Assembly (NCBI RefSeq): GCF_003570885.1
Contig: NZ_QXJC01000005.1
Coordinates: forward strand, 62,001-126,000
DNA: 64,000 nucleotides
Source: Simplicispira hankyongi
Lineage (GTDB): Bacteria > Pseudomonadota > Gammaproteobacteria > Burkholderiales > Burkholderiaceae_C
Direction: 5' to 3'
The stretch's first letter is position 1; each line of letters starts with the position of its first letter. The notes under the pieces were generated by a model that saw only the letters and a list, made by a program, of their open reading frames with translations, did not search any database and had not been told where the DNA came from. Shown here piece after piece: positions 54,816 to 63,535 of this stretch. Made by a program: the position numbers and the translations under genes.

Positions 54816-55997
54816 ATGAGCCGTGATGTATTCGTATGCGGGGTCGGCATGATCCCATGCACCAAGCCGGGCGCCAACGAGCCCTACCCCCAGATGGCGG
54901 CGCATGCCACCCGCGCGGCCCTGCAAGATGCAGGGGTCCGCTACGACCAAGTGCAGCAGGCCTATGTCGGCTATGTGTATGGCGACTCCACCTCCGGCCA
55001 GCGCGCGCTGTACGAGGTGGGCATGACCGGCATTCCCGTGGTCAACGTCAACAACAACTGTTCTACCGGTTCGACCGCGTTGTTCCTGGCGCGCCAGGCC
55101 GTGGCCAGTGGCGCCGCCGACTGCGTGCTGGCGCTGGGTTTCGAACACATGAACCCGGGGGCCCTGGGCGCCGTGTTCAATGACCGCCCCAGCCCGTTCG
55201 AGCGGTTCGACGCTGCCACCGACGAACTCGTGCAGTCCGATCTGCCACTGGCACTGCGCTACTTTGCTGGCGCAGGAAAAGCGCACATGGACGAGTTCGG
55301 TACGCCGCTTTCCACCTTTGCCAAGATCCGCGCCAAAGCCAGCCGCCACGCCGCCAACAACCCGCTGGCGGTGTTTCGCACCGTGGTCACCGAGCAGGAG
55401 GTGATGGACGCCAAGATGCTGTGGCCCGGCGTGCTGACCCGCCTGATGGCCTGCCCGCCCACCTGCGGCGCAGCCGCTGCCATCGTGTGCTCGGCCGCCT
55501 TCGCCCAGAAGCATGGCCTGGACCAGCGCGTACGTATCAAGGCGCAGGCGATGACGACCGACAAGCCCGTCACCTTCGAAGCCCGCGACATGCGCGAAGT
55601 GGTCGGTTTCAGCATGGCCCGCGACGCCGTCCAGCAGGTATACGAGGCGGCAGGCATCGGCCCGCAGGACATCGACGTGGTCGAGCTGCACGACTGCTTT
55701 GCGCAGAACGAACTGCTCAGCTACGAGGCCCTGGGCCTGTGCCCCGTGGGCGGTGCTGAAAAGTTTGTCCACGACGGCGACAACACCTACGGCGGCAAGG
55801 TCGTCACCAACCCTTCGGGCGGCTTGCTGAGCAAAGGCCACCCACTGGGCGCCACGGGTCTGGCGCAGTGCTTTGAGCTCACGCACCAGCTGCGCGGCAC
55901 AGCCGAGCAACGCCAGGTGGATGGTGCGCGCCTGGCGCTGCAGCACAACCTGGGTCTGGGCGGCGCCTGCGTCGTCACCCTGTATGAAAGAGTTTGA
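54816..55997 (+). CDS. Thiolase, lipid-transfer-protein/SCP-x type
   Basis: 393-residue thiolase-fold protein: active Cys in NNNCSTGSTALFLARQA, ELHDCFAQNELLSYEALGLC, the HPLGATGLAQCFELTHQLRG block and the LGGACVVTLYERV end. It belongs with SCP-x thiolases/lipid-transfer thiolases, which cleave 3-oxoacyl-CoA, often branched or sterol-side-chain types. ATG 54816 has CAGGAGA upstream. Confidence 0.92.
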   Translation: MSRDVFVCGVGMIPCTKPGANEPYPQMAAHATRAALQDAGVRYDQVQQAYVGYVYGDSTSGQRALYEVGMTGIPVVNVNNNCSTGSTALFLARQAVASGAADCVLALGFEHMNPGALGAVFNDRPSPFERFDAATDELVQSDLPLALRYFAGAGKAHMDEFGTPLSTFAKIRAKASRHAANNPLAVFRTVVTEQEVMDAKMLWPGVLTRLMACPPTCGAAAAIVCSAAFAQKHGLDQRVRIKAQAMTTDKPVTFEARDMREVVGFSMARDAVQQVYEAAGIGPQDIDVVELHDCFAQNELLSYEALGLCPVGGAEKFVHDGDNTYGGKVVTNPSGGLLSKGHPLGATGLAQCFELTHQLRGTAEQRQVDGARLALQHNLGLGGACVVTLYERV

Positions 55998-56011
55998 AGC
56001 GGAGCGCTGAC

Positions 56012-56452
56012 ATGATTGACAAGAAATGGATTGGCCATGCACTGCCACCGTCCGAAATGGCGCTGGACCGCAGCCGCCTGCGCTTTTTTGCCAAGGCCAT
56101 TGGCGAAACCGCGCCCGAGTACACCGACGTGCAGGCCGCGCAATCGGCGGGCTACGCCGACCTGCCGGCTCCGCCCACCTTCCTCTTTGGCGCGGAACTC
56201 GATTCGGGGGCCACCGACACGCTGTTGACCCTGCTGGACGTGCCCATCGCCAAACTGCTGCACGGTGAACAGAGCTTCACCTACCACCGCAGCGCCTGCG
56301 CGGGCGACACCATCACGGTGCGCTCCGAAATCGGCGATATCTATGACAAGAAAAATGGCGCCCTGGAATTTGTCGTCAAGACCTCCCGCGCCACCAATCA
56401 GAAGAACGAACTCGTGGCCGAGATGCGCACGGTGCTCGTGGTTCGCCACTGA
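56012..56452 (+). CDS. MaoC-like hot-dog protein, N-terminal half (hydratase partner)
   Basis: 146-residue single hot-dog domain of the MaoC_dehydrat_N type: SRLRFFAKAIGETAPEYTD, ADLPAPPTFLFGAEL, HGEQSFTYHRSACAGDTI. It lacks the D-x4-H hydratase motif and is likely the non-catalytic half of a heterodimer with the next gene, as in ChsH1/ChsH2-like enzymes. ATG 56012 has GGAG eight bases upstream; a TTG at 55994 overlaps the thiolase stop. Confidence 0.85.
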   Translation: MIDKKWIGHALPPSEMALDRSRLRFFAKAIGETAPEYTDVQAAQSAGYADLPAPPTFLFGAELDSGATDTLLTLLDVPIAKLLHGEQSFTYHRSACAGDTITVRSEIGDIYDKKNGALEFVVKTSRATNQKNELVAEMRTVLVVRH

Positions 56453-56464
56453 CAGGAGAACGCC

Positions 56465-56890
56465 ATGACATTCAAGACACCTACGTTCGCGCAGATCCAG
56501 GTCGGCGACACCCTGCCCGACCTGCAACCGCCACCGGTCGACCGCACCACGCTGGCGCTGTTTGCCGGGGCGTCGGGCGACCACAACCCCATGCACATCG
56601 ATATCGATGTCGCCCGCCGCGCCGGCATGCCCGATGTGTTTGCCCAAGGCATGTTGGGCATGGCCTGGCTGGGCCGCGTGGTCACCGCGTGGGCGCCGCA
56701 AAGCCAGTTGCGCACATTCAATGCACGTTTTCAGGGCATCACGCACCTGGGCAACGCCATGCGCTGCAGCGGCCGCATCGTCGAGAAGCTCGAGCACAAC
56801 GGCGAGCACTGCGTGCGCATTGAACTCACCAGTGCCAACCAGTTTGGCCAAACCAAAATCGTCGGCGAGGCCCTCGTGGCGCTGGCCTGA
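56465..56890 (+). CDS. MaoC-type (R)-enoyl-CoA hydratase, catalytic half
   Basis: 141-residue hot-dog protein with the hydratase 2 motif GASGDHNPMHIDIDVARRAG (catalytic Asp and His), then FAQGMLGMAWLGRVV and the FNARFQGITHLGN strand. With the preceding gene it forms a split double-hot-dog hydratase that adds water to 2-enoyl-CoA. ACAGGAGAACGCC before the ATG. Confidence 0.9.
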   Translation: MTFKTPTFAQIQVGDTLPDLQPPPVDRTTLALFAGASGDHNPMHIDIDVARRAGMPDVFAQGMLGMAWLGRVVTAWAPQSQLRTFNARFQGITHLGNAMRCSGRIVEKLEHNGEHCVRIELTSANQFGQTKIVGEALVALA

Positions 56891-56908
56891 ACCCACACAA
56901 GGAACCCC

Positions 56909-57739
56909 ATGACAAAGAAACTCGAAGGCAAGGTCGCCCTCATCACCGGCTCGGGCCGCGGCATCGGCCGCTCCATCGCGCTCAAGCTCGCCAGCGAAGG
57001 CGCGCATGTCGTCGTCAATGACCTCGACGAAGCCCCCGCGCAAGAAGTCGTCGCGGCCATCCGCGCTGCCGGTGGGCAGGCCGTGGCCTGCATTGGCAGC
57101 GTGACCGCGCCCGATTTTGCCGAGCGCTTCATCGGCACGGCGGTGAGCGCATTCAAGGGCCTGGACATCATCGTCAACAACGCGGGCTACACCTGGGACA
57201 ACGTGGTGCAGAAGATGACCGACGAGCAGTGGTACGCCATGCTCGATGTGCACCTGACGGCGCCGTTTCGCATCCTGCGCGCCGCGCAGCCCGTCATCCG
57301 TGCGCTCTCCAAGCAGGAAAAGGAAGCCGGTAAGAGCGTGGTGCGCAAGGTGGTCAACATCTCGTCGGTGGCCGGCCTGTTCGGCAACGCCGGCCAGACC
57401 AACTACTCCACGGCCAAGGCCGGCATTGTCGGCATGACGCAGACGCTGGCCAAGGAATGGGGCCGCATGAACGTGACCGTCAACTGCGTGGCCTACGGCT
57501 TCATCAAGACGCGCTTGACGGTGAGCGCGGACAGCGACGCCACCGAGAACATCGATGGCCGCGAGATCAAGGTGGGCGTCAATCCCGACCTGATGGCGGC
57601 CATGGAACGCTCGATTCCGCTGGGCCGTGGCGGCACGCCCGACGAGGCAGCGGGGGCCGTGTACCTGCTGTGCATCCCCGAATCCGACTATGTGAGCGGC
57701 CAGACGCTGATGTGCAGCGGTGGCCTGACGGGGATTTGA
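56909..57739 (+). CDS. SDR-family 3-hydroxyacyl-CoA dehydrogenase
   Basis: 276-residue short-chain dehydrogenase: GSGRGIGRSIALKLAS, VVNDLDEAP (acidic residue favouring NAD), IIVNNAGYTWDNV, the catalytic S in NISSVAGLFGN and YxxxK in NYSTAKAG, ending with DYVSGQTLMCSGGL. In this operon it should oxidise the 3-hydroxyacyl-CoA made by the MaoC pair. Confidence 0.93.
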   Translation: MTKKLEGKVALITGSGRGIGRSIALKLASEGAHVVVNDLDEAPAQEVVAAIRAAGGQAVACIGSVTAPDFAERFIGTAVSAFKGLDIIVNNAGYTWDNVVQKMTDEQWYAMLDVHLTAPFRILRAAQPVIRALSKQEKEAGKSVVRKVVNISSVAGLFGNAGQTNYSTAKAGIVGMTQTLAKEWGRMNVTVNCVAYGFIKTRLTVSADSDATENIDGREIKVGVNPDLMAAMERSIPLGRGGTPDEAAGAVYLLCIPESDYVSGQTLMCSGGLTGI

Positions 57740-57743
57740 TGCC

Positions 57744-58901
57744 ATGAGCCTGCTGCCCCAACTGCATCGCCACGCCTGGATGGATGAAGACATCGAGGCG
57801 TTCAGAGAACAGGCCAGGCGTTTCATCGCCAACGAGCTGGTGCCGCACCTGGACGGCTGGCGCCGCCAGGGCTTCATCCCGCGCGAGGTCTGGCGCCCGT
57901 TTGGCGAGCTGGGTTTTCTGCTGCCCGAGATGCCCGAGGCGTATGGCGGCGCAGGCGCCAACCTGGCCTACCAGCTGGTGGTGCAGGACGAACTGGCCCG
58001 CGCCGAAGTGCCCGCCAACACGGCCGTGCACACCATTGCCGCGCATTACATCCTGGACTACGGCACCGAGGAACAAAAGCAGCGCTGGCTGCCGCGCCTG
58101 GCCAGCGGAGAGATGCTCGCGGGTATCGCACTGACCGAGCCCGGCTGTGGCTCCGATCTGAAAGCGCTGCGCACCAAGGCCAGCAAAGACGGTGGCCACT
58201 ATGTGATCGACGGTGCCAAAACCTTCATCACCAACGGCTTCACTGCCAACTTGCTGGTGGTCGCCGTGCGCACCGGCGGGCCGGGCAGCAGCGGTGTCTC
58301 GCTGGTGGTGCTGGAGACCGAAAACCTGCCCGGCTTTCGTGTCGGCAGGCGGCTGGAGAAGCTGGGCCAGCATGCGTCGGACACCGCCGAGCTGTTCTTT
58401 GACGGCGTGCGCCTGAAAGCGGACCAGTTGCTCGGCGGGCAGGAAGGCCAAGGCTTTCGCCAGCTGATGAGCCAGCTGCCCTACGAGCGCCTGCTGCTGG
58501 CCGTGCCCGCTGCGGCGGTGATCGAGCGGGCCGTCGAATTGACGGTGGAGTACACCAAGGGCCGCAAAGCCTTTGGACAGAGCGTGTTCGACTTCCAGAA
58601 CACCCGCTTCAAGCTGGCCGAATGCGCCACCCTGGCCCATGTGGTGCGCAGTTTCGTGAACGACTGCATCCAGCGCCTGCTCGACGGCACGTTGGACGAC
58701 GAAGCCGCCTACATGGCCAAGTGGTGGTGCACCGAGCAGCAGGGCAAGGTGACCGACGAATGCCTTCAGCTCTTCGGCGGCTATGGCTACATGGCCGAGT
58801 ACCCGATTGCCCGCCTGTATGCTGATGCCCGCATTCAACGCATTTATGGAGGCACGACGGAAATCATGAAAGACTTGATTGCAAGGAGACTGGGCACATG
58901 A
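57744..58901 (+). CDS. Acyl-CoA dehydrogenase
   Basis: 385-residue flavoenzyme introducing the alpha-beta double bond. Motifs: ALTEPGCGSDLKALRTKA, IDGAKTFITNGFTANLLVVA, YTKGRKAFGQSVFDFQNTRF, CLQLFGGYGYMAEYPIARLY and the catalytic Glu in IYGGTTEIMKDLIARR. Follows the SDR by four bases; overlaps the racemase by ATGA. No ETF genes in the window. Confidence 0.95.
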   Translation: MSLLPQLHRHAWMDEDIEAFREQARRFIANELVPHLDGWRRQGFIPREVWRPFGELGFLLPEMPEAYGGAGANLAYQLVVQDELARAEVPANTAVHTIAAHYILDYGTEEQKQRWLPRLASGEMLAGIALTEPGCGSDLKALRTKASKDGGHYVIDGAKTFITNGFTANLLVVAVRTGGPGSSGVSLVVLETENLPGFRVGRRLEKLGQHASDTAELFFDGVRLKADQLLGGQEGQGFRQLMSQLPYERLLLAVPAAAVIERAVELTVEYTKGRKAFGQSVFDFQNTRFKLAECATLAHVVRSFVNDCIQRLLDGTLDDEAAYMAKWWCTEQQGKVTDECLQLFGGYGYMAEYPIARLYADARIQRIYGGTTEIMKDLIARRLGT

Positions 58902-59953
58902 GCGGGCCGCTGGCTTCCCCCCTCGCCGGCATCCGCATCGTCGAATTCGAAGGCATTGGCCCCGGCCCGCTGGCCGGGCGCATGCTGGCCGACATGGGCG
59001 CCGAGGTCACGGTGATTGCCCGCCCGCAACAGGGCGCCGTGGCGGCGCAGCTCGGCGGCAGTGGCGACAACCCCCTGCGGCGCGGCAAAACCGTGGTGCT
59101 GCTCGACCTCAAGCAGGGCGCCGCCCGCGCCGAGGCCCTGGCCCTGGTGGCCCAGGCCGATGCGCTGATCGAAGGCAACCGCCCCGGCGTGATGGAGCGC
59201 CTGGGCCTGGGCCCGGCGGACTGCGCCAAGGCCAACCCGCGTATCGTCTACGGCCGCATGACCGGCTGGGGCCAGAGCGGCCCGCTGGCGCAGGCGGCCG
59301 GGCACGACCTGAACTACGTGGCGCTGACCGGCATGCTCTCGCTCTCGGCGCACCGCGGCGAGCGGCCCATCGTGCCGCCCACGGTGGTGGGCGACGCGGG
59401 CGGAGCGCTGGGCCTGGCGTTTGGCATGGTCTGCGCCATCCTGGAAGCCAGGACCAGTGGCCAGGGCCGCGTGGTGGATGCCGCCATTGTCGACATCGTG
59501 GCCATGCTGGGCGGCATTGCGCAATGGATTCGCGGCAGCGGCCAATTGGACGGCCCGCAACCGAGCCCGTTCCACGATTCGCCCTTCTACGACGTGTACC
59601 GCTGCGCCGACGGCGGCTGCATCACGCTGGGCGCGCTGGAGCCGCAGTTCTACGCACTGCTCCTGCAAAAGCTCGGGCTCGATGATGTGGACCGGGGGCG
59701 CCAGTTCGACCCGCGCACCTGGCCTGCCCTCAAAGACCGCCTGACGGCCCTCTTTGCCAGCCAGCCGCGCGCGCACTGGGATGCCTTGCTGGAAGGCACG
59801 GACGTGTGCTTTGCGCCGGTACTGAGCGTGGCGCAGGCGGCCGAGCACCCGCACAACGTGGCCCGGGGGACCTATGTGCATACGGCGGGCGCGGGCCTGG
59901 ACGTAGCGCCCGCGCCGCGCTTTCTGCCGCTCCAGGACACTAGAGCGCCTTGA
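58898..59953 (+). CDS. Alpha-methylacyl-CoA racemase-like CaiB/BaiF enzyme
   Basis: 351-residue family III CoA protein closest to alpha-methylacyl-CoA racemase. The catalytic set known for the racemase is visible: His-Asp in QAAGHDLNYVALTG, Asp in VVGDAGGALGLAFGM and Glu in LGALEPQFYALLL. N-terminal IRIVEFEGIGPGPLAGRMLA. This points to a 2-methyl-branched acid as operon substrate, as racemisation is needed before stereospecific dehydrogenation. Last gene of the operon. Confidence 0.9.
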   Translation: MSGPLASPLAGIRIVEFEGIGPGPLAGRMLADMGAEVTVIARPQQGAVAAQLGGSGDNPLRRGKTVVLLDLKQGAARAEALALVAQADALIEGNRPGVMERLGLGPADCAKANPRIVYGRMTGWGQSGPLAQAAGHDLNYVALTGMLSLSAHRGERPIVPPTVVGDAGGALGLAFGMVCAILEARTSGQGRVVDAAIVDIVAMLGGIAQWIRGSGQLDGPQPSPFHDSPFYDVYRCADGGCITLGALEPQFYALLLQKLGLDDVDRGRQFDPRTWPALKDRLTALFASQPRAHWDALLEGTDVCFAPVLSVAQAAEHPHNVARGTYVHTAGAGLDVAPAPRFLPLQDTRAP

Positions 59954-60058
59954 AAATCGCACTGCACATCGCTTTGTCCATGATCGCTAGACTATCCGCA
60001 TGATGGCCGCCTTACTTGTCTTTCCTTGCCTGCTGCGCTGTGTGAAAGGGGCTCTGCC

Positions 60059-60976
60059 ATGAAAATCGCCGTGATGGGTGCAGGTGCCGTCGGCTGCTAC
60101 TACGGCGGCATGCTCGCGCGCGCCGGACATGAGGTGGTGCTGGTGGCGCGCGCGGCCCATGTGCAGGCGGTGCGCGAGCACGGCCTGTGGCTGGATACCC
60201 TGCATTTTCAGGAGCACGTGCGGCTGCAGGCCGACACCGAGGCCGCTGCGGTGCGCGGCGCCCAGTGCGTGCTGTTCTGCGTCAAGTCCACCGACACCGA
60301 AAGCGCGGGCCGGGCCATGGCGCCCTATCTGGCGGGTGGCGCCACCGTGCTGAGCCTGCAAAACGGCGTGGACAACGCCGAGCGCTTGCAGGCGACGCTG
60401 CAGCGCCCGGTGCTGCCTGCGGTGGTCTATGTGGCGGCCGCGATGGCGGGGCCTGGGCATGTGCAGCACTTTGGCCGTGGTGAACTGGTGTTGGCGGCTT
60501 CGCCGACCAGCGAGCAACTGGCGACTACTTTTGCTGCCGCGGGCATTCCGGTCCAGATGTCGGACAACGTGGCCGGTGCCCTCTGGGCCAAGCTGGTGCT
60601 GAACTGCGTTTACAACCCGCTGTCCGCCATCACCGGCCAGCCTTACGGTCAGATCGTCAACCGTCCCGACCTGGATGTGCCCCGGATGATGGACGACATC
60701 GTGCAGGAGTGCCTGGCCGTGGCACATGCCAGCGGCATCGTTCTGCCCGAGGGAACGGCCGAGGCAGTGCTGCCGCTTGCCGCGTCCATGCCAGGCCAGG
60801 TATCGTCCACCGCGCAGGACCTGGCGCGGGGTCGGCACACCGAGATCGACCACATCAATGGATTCATCGTGCGCCGGGGCGAGGCCCTGGGCATCGCCAC
60901 GCCCGCCAATCGCCTGCTGCACATCCTGGTGCACCTGCTGGAGAAGCGCCCGCCCGCACCGGGCGATTCCTGTTAA
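60059..60976 (+). CDS. panE: 2-dehydropantoate 2-reductase
   Basis: 305-residue NADP-dependent ketopantoate reductase (pantothenate synthesis) or a paralogue. MKIAVMGAGAVGCYYGGMLA, LFCVKSTDTESA, LSLQNGVDNAERL, catalytic Lys in GALWAKLVLNCVYNPLSAI. ATG 60059 has GAAAGGGG upstream. The stop overlaps that of the convergent gene in the palindrome TTAA. Region 59954-60058 shows no clear promoter. Confidence 0.92.
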   Translation: MKIAVMGAGAVGCYYGGMLARAGHEVVLVARAAHVQAVREHGLWLDTLHFQEHVRLQADTEAAAVRGAQCVLFCVKSTDTESAGRAMAPYLAGGATVLSLQNGVDNAERLQATLQRPVLPAVVYVAAAMAGPGHVQHFGRGELVLAASPTSEQLATTFAAAGIPVQMSDNVAGALWAKLVLNCVYNPLSAITGQPYGQIVNRPDLDVPRMMDDIVQECLAVAHASGIVLPEGTAEAVLPLAASMPGQVSSTAQDLARGRHTEIDHINGFIVRRGEALGIATPANRLLHILVHLLEKRPPAPGDSC

Positions 60977-61593
60977 TTTTCGACTTGCGCGCTCTCCACA
61001 AACACCAGTTCGCAGGAGCCCGCTCCGGAGTCCGAGCGCGTGAGCGAGCTGGTCCAGCGCCAGCCGCCAGCGTTGGTGGCCTGGACCAGGAACCCCGTGA
61101 GACGGACGGAGGCCCCCTCGCGCGCTTTGCCGAGCGTCTTCTCGACGGCGGCGTTGGCCGGAATCAGGTGCATGTTGGCCGAGGATTCGACGATTTCCTG
61201 CACCGGAATCGGCGGTGCGCCCTGCCAGCGGTAGAAGTACCAGCGCCGCCCCTGGCTGATGTCGAGCTGGCGGTATACCGCCGGGTCGGCCATGCGTTTC
61301 CAGCCCAGTGCCAGGTCTATTGGCGCAAGCTCGGCCTCCCGGTCCAGGTAATAGTCTTCGCGCGAGAGCACCTTGGCGTCGATGGCAAAGCGCGCCAGTG
61401 GCTTGATCTGAAAGCCCTTGAAGGCAAATGCCGGCTTGTCGGTGGGGCCCTGCGCCGGGACTTCCAGGGCCACCTGCGTTGCCAGCGCCGGAGCGCTGGC
61501 GTGCTGGGGCGAATAGCTGGTGCGGATGGACTCGATGGCGAAGAACGCCACCAGCATCACCACGCCGGCTGTGAAGACCGTCTTGAGCTGCAT
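60973..61593 (-). CDS. Membrane-anchored protein of unknown function
   Basis: 206 residues with one N-terminal span (FTAGVVMLVAFFAIESI) and a periplasmic domain: FKGFQIKPLARFAIDAKVLS, REDYYLDREAELAPIDLALG, WKRMADP, SSANMHLIPANAAV, VRLTGFLVQ, and GAGSCELVFVES. I recognise this as a conserved proteobacterial protein of unknown function but know no name. Ends convergently with panE. Confidence 0.8.
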   Translation of the reverse strand: MQLKTVFTAGVVMLVAFFAIESIRTSYSPQHASAPALATQVALEVPAQGPTDKPAFAFKGFQIKPLARFAIDAKVLSREDYYLDREAELAPIDLALGWKRMADPAVYRQLDISQGRRWYFYRWQGAPPIPVQEIVESSANMHLIPANAAVEKTLGKAREGASVRLTGFLVQATNAGGWRWTSSLTRSDSGAGSCELVFVESAQVEN

Positions 61594-61648
61594 AGCGGCG
61601 CTCAGTGTTCAGTGCAACGCCGGGTGGCTGTCCAAGCGGAGCGCGCGC

Positions 61649-62119
61649 TCAATGGTGGTGGCCGTGGTCGCCGTGGACGTGGCGGTGCTGGATCTCCTCG
61701 GCGCTCGCAGCGCGCACGCCGGTCACCTTGCAGCCAAACCGCAGCGCCTGGCCGGCCAGCGGGTGGTTGCCATCGAGATGCACCTCGGGGCCCTTGATCT
61801 TGACCACGTTGAACATCTGCGGCTGGCCGTCGGGGCCTGGGCCTTGCAGCTGGCCGCCGACCTTCACGCCGGGCGGGAATTCGGATTTCGGAATGCTGCG
61901 CACCAGCGATTCGTCGCGCGCGCCAAAGGCGTCTTCCACCGCCAGATCAAGCGTTGTCGCAAACCCCACGGCCTGGCCGTCCAGCGCGGCTTCCACCTTG
62001 GGGAAGATGTTTTCATAGCCACCGTGCAGGTACGACAGGTTGCCCTTGTCGAGCGGCTTGCCCGCGGGCGTGGTGAGCTGGTAGCTGAGGGTGACGGCGG
62101 TGTCCTTGGCGATGTTCAT
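61649..62119 (-). CDS. FKBP-type peptidyl-prolyl isomerase, SlyD-like
   Basis: 156-residue SlyD-like isomerase: VTLSYQLTTPAGKPLD, SYLHGGYENIFPKVEAALDG, insert-in-flap chaperone segment from about residue 65 to 125, VHLDGNHPLAGQALRFGCKV, and a His-rich metal-binding tail (HRHVHGDHGHHH). Role in folding and possibly nickel handling. The ATG at 62119 has TCCGCAAGAGACCCC upstream, without a strong SD. Confidence 0.92.
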   Translation of the reverse strand: MNIAKDTAVTLSYQLTTPAGKPLDKGNLSYLHGGYENIFPKVEAALDGQAVGFATTLDLAVEDAFGARDESLVRSIPKSEFPPGVKVGGQLQGPGPDGQPQMFNVVKIKGPEVHLDGNHPLAGQALRFGCKVTGVRAASAEEIQHRHVHGDHGHHH

Positions 62120-62151
62120 GGGGTCTCTTGCGGAGGGAGATGGAAAAAGGG

Positions 62152-62179
62152 AAAAAAGCGCGCGCCGTACAGCGCGCGC
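62152..62179 (-). terminator. Intrinsic terminator of the pirin gene
   Basis: Self-complementary arms GCGCGCGC (62172-62179 and 62158-62165) around a 6-base loop, then six T residues on the minus strand; 55 bases after the pirin stop and before the SlyD-like start. Confidence 0.8.
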
Positions 62180-62233
62180 GGTGGTGCGGACCAGGATTGT
62201 CCCTGAACCCCACGGCAGGGTTGTGCCGCGCCT

Positions 62234-63313
62234 TCAGGCAGCAGCCGGCGCCTCGGGCCGATCGTCCGGCAGCTCGTCCTGCGCCGCACCCGGGTAGCGC
62301 GCAAAGCGCCTGGCCTCGCTGCCGTGCACAGGGTCACTCGACTCCCAGGGCCAGCCGCCGAACTGGGTGCGGCGGTAGTCCTGCATGGCCTGCATGATTT
62401 CCTGCTGCGTGTTCATCACAAACGGGCCGTACTGCGCCACGGGCTCGCCAATCGGCCGGCCTTGCAGCAGCAGGCATTCCACGGTGTCGGCACCGGTGTT
62501 CTCCAGCAGCCAGTCCTGACCGGCCACGACTTCCAGCGCGGCGTGGCTGCGCTGCTCTGCTTCGCCGATGCGCAGGCTGGCGCCGGCAAAGAAGTACAGC
62601 ATGCGCCGCGTGCCAGCGCCGGCTGCGGCGGGCAGTGTCCAGCGCGCGCCGGGTTCCAGCTTGAGCGTCCAGATGGCCACGTCGCCATTCGCTTGTGCTG
62701 CCCAGGATTCGGGCGGTGGCGGCAGGGGGGCGCCCGCACCGGGGAGCGCTCCGGCCACGACGGTCACGGTCGTTGCGCGGCCGGCGTCGTCGCGGTGCAC
62801 CAGGCGCGGGATCGATTCGCGCCACAGCATGGTGAAGTGCGGCGCCACCATCTTGCTCTGCGCGGGCAGGTTCAGCCAGATCTGGAACAGTTCCAGCGGG
62901 TTGGGCTGGGTGGTGTCCAGCAGCGGGAACATCTCGGAATGCTGGATGCCGCGCCCGGCGGTCACCCACTGCACGTCGCCGCCGCCAAAGCGCGCTGCCG
63001 CGCCCAGCGAATCGGCGTGGTCGATCAGGCCCTTGCGCACCAGGGTCACGGTCTCGAAGCCCCGGTGCGGGTGGCCGGGGAAGCCCGGCACCACGTCGCC
63101 GTGGTACATGCTCCAGCCGTCCTTGCGGCTGAAGTCGCTGCCAATTTGGCGGCCTTCGAGCGGCACCGCCGGACCGCGCTCGGCGTTGCCGGCAGGGTAA
63201 GCGTCGTCGTGGTGGGCGCAGAACAGGAACGGGTCCAGCGTGGGCCACAGCGGACCGAGCGGCTGGCTTTGCAGGATGGGGGAGGCGGTGACAGGGGCAG
63301 TAGGGGAAGACAT
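62234..63313 (-). CDS. Pirin-family cupin protein
   Basis: 359-residue two-cupin pirin. Metal site visible in FPGHPHRGFETVTL (two His) and VTAGRGIQHSEMF (His, Glu); the C-terminal pirin domain follows with ALEVVAGQDWLLENTG. Bacterial pirins may be quercetinases or regulators; which applies is unknown. ATG 63313 has AGGAG seven bases upstream; the longer frame lies in the intergenic region. Confidence 0.9.
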   Translation of the reverse strand: MSSPTAPVTASPILQSQPLGPLWPTLDPFLFCAHHDDAYPAGNAERGPAVPLEGRQIGSDFSRKDGWSMYHGDVVPGFPGHPHRGFETVTLVRKGLIDHADSLGAAARFGGGDVQWVTAGRGIQHSEMFPLLDTTQPNPLELFQIWLNLPAQSKMVAPHFTMLWRESIPRLVHRDDAGRATTVTVVAGALPGAGAPLPPPPESWAAQANGDVAIWTLKLEPGARWTLPAAAGAGTRRMLYFFAGASLRIGEAEQRSHAALEVVAGQDWLLENTGADTVECLLLQGRPIGEPVAQYGPFVMNTQQEIMQAMQDYRRTQFGGWPWESSDPVHGSEARRFARYPGAAQDELPDDRPEAPAAA

Positions 63314-63465
63314 GGCGAACTCCTGGTTGGGCGCCACCCATGCGCAGGTGGCCACGCTGCGCAGATGGGGTGCCTTGCGTGCAAGAAAAGGCGCAGTGTG
63401 TGGAACGCTGCAGTGCGCGGGCCAGGACAGCACGGCGCAGCGCAGGACGCTGCAGGCAGCGAAAT

Positions 63466-63533
63466 TTTATAGAAAATAAGACGATAGCGCTTTATACATA
63501 AGCGCATACAGCTATATAAACAATAGCAAAATA
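63466..63533. repeat. Interspersed dyad repeat, copy 6
   Basis: TTTTATAGAAAATAAGACGATAGCGC, TTTATACATAAGCGC and CATACAGCTATATAAACAATAGC: same order as the other copies, with a weaker stem. Ends three bases before the stop of the MFS gene. Confidence 0.7.
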
Positions 63534-63535
63534 AT

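Noticed and set aside
53502-56048. Long minus-strand open frame (848 codons) opposite the acyl-CoA ligase and thiolase
   Set aside because: Composition is that of an antisense shadow (His/Gly/Val-rich, no motif), while the plus strand carries clear enzyme motifs.
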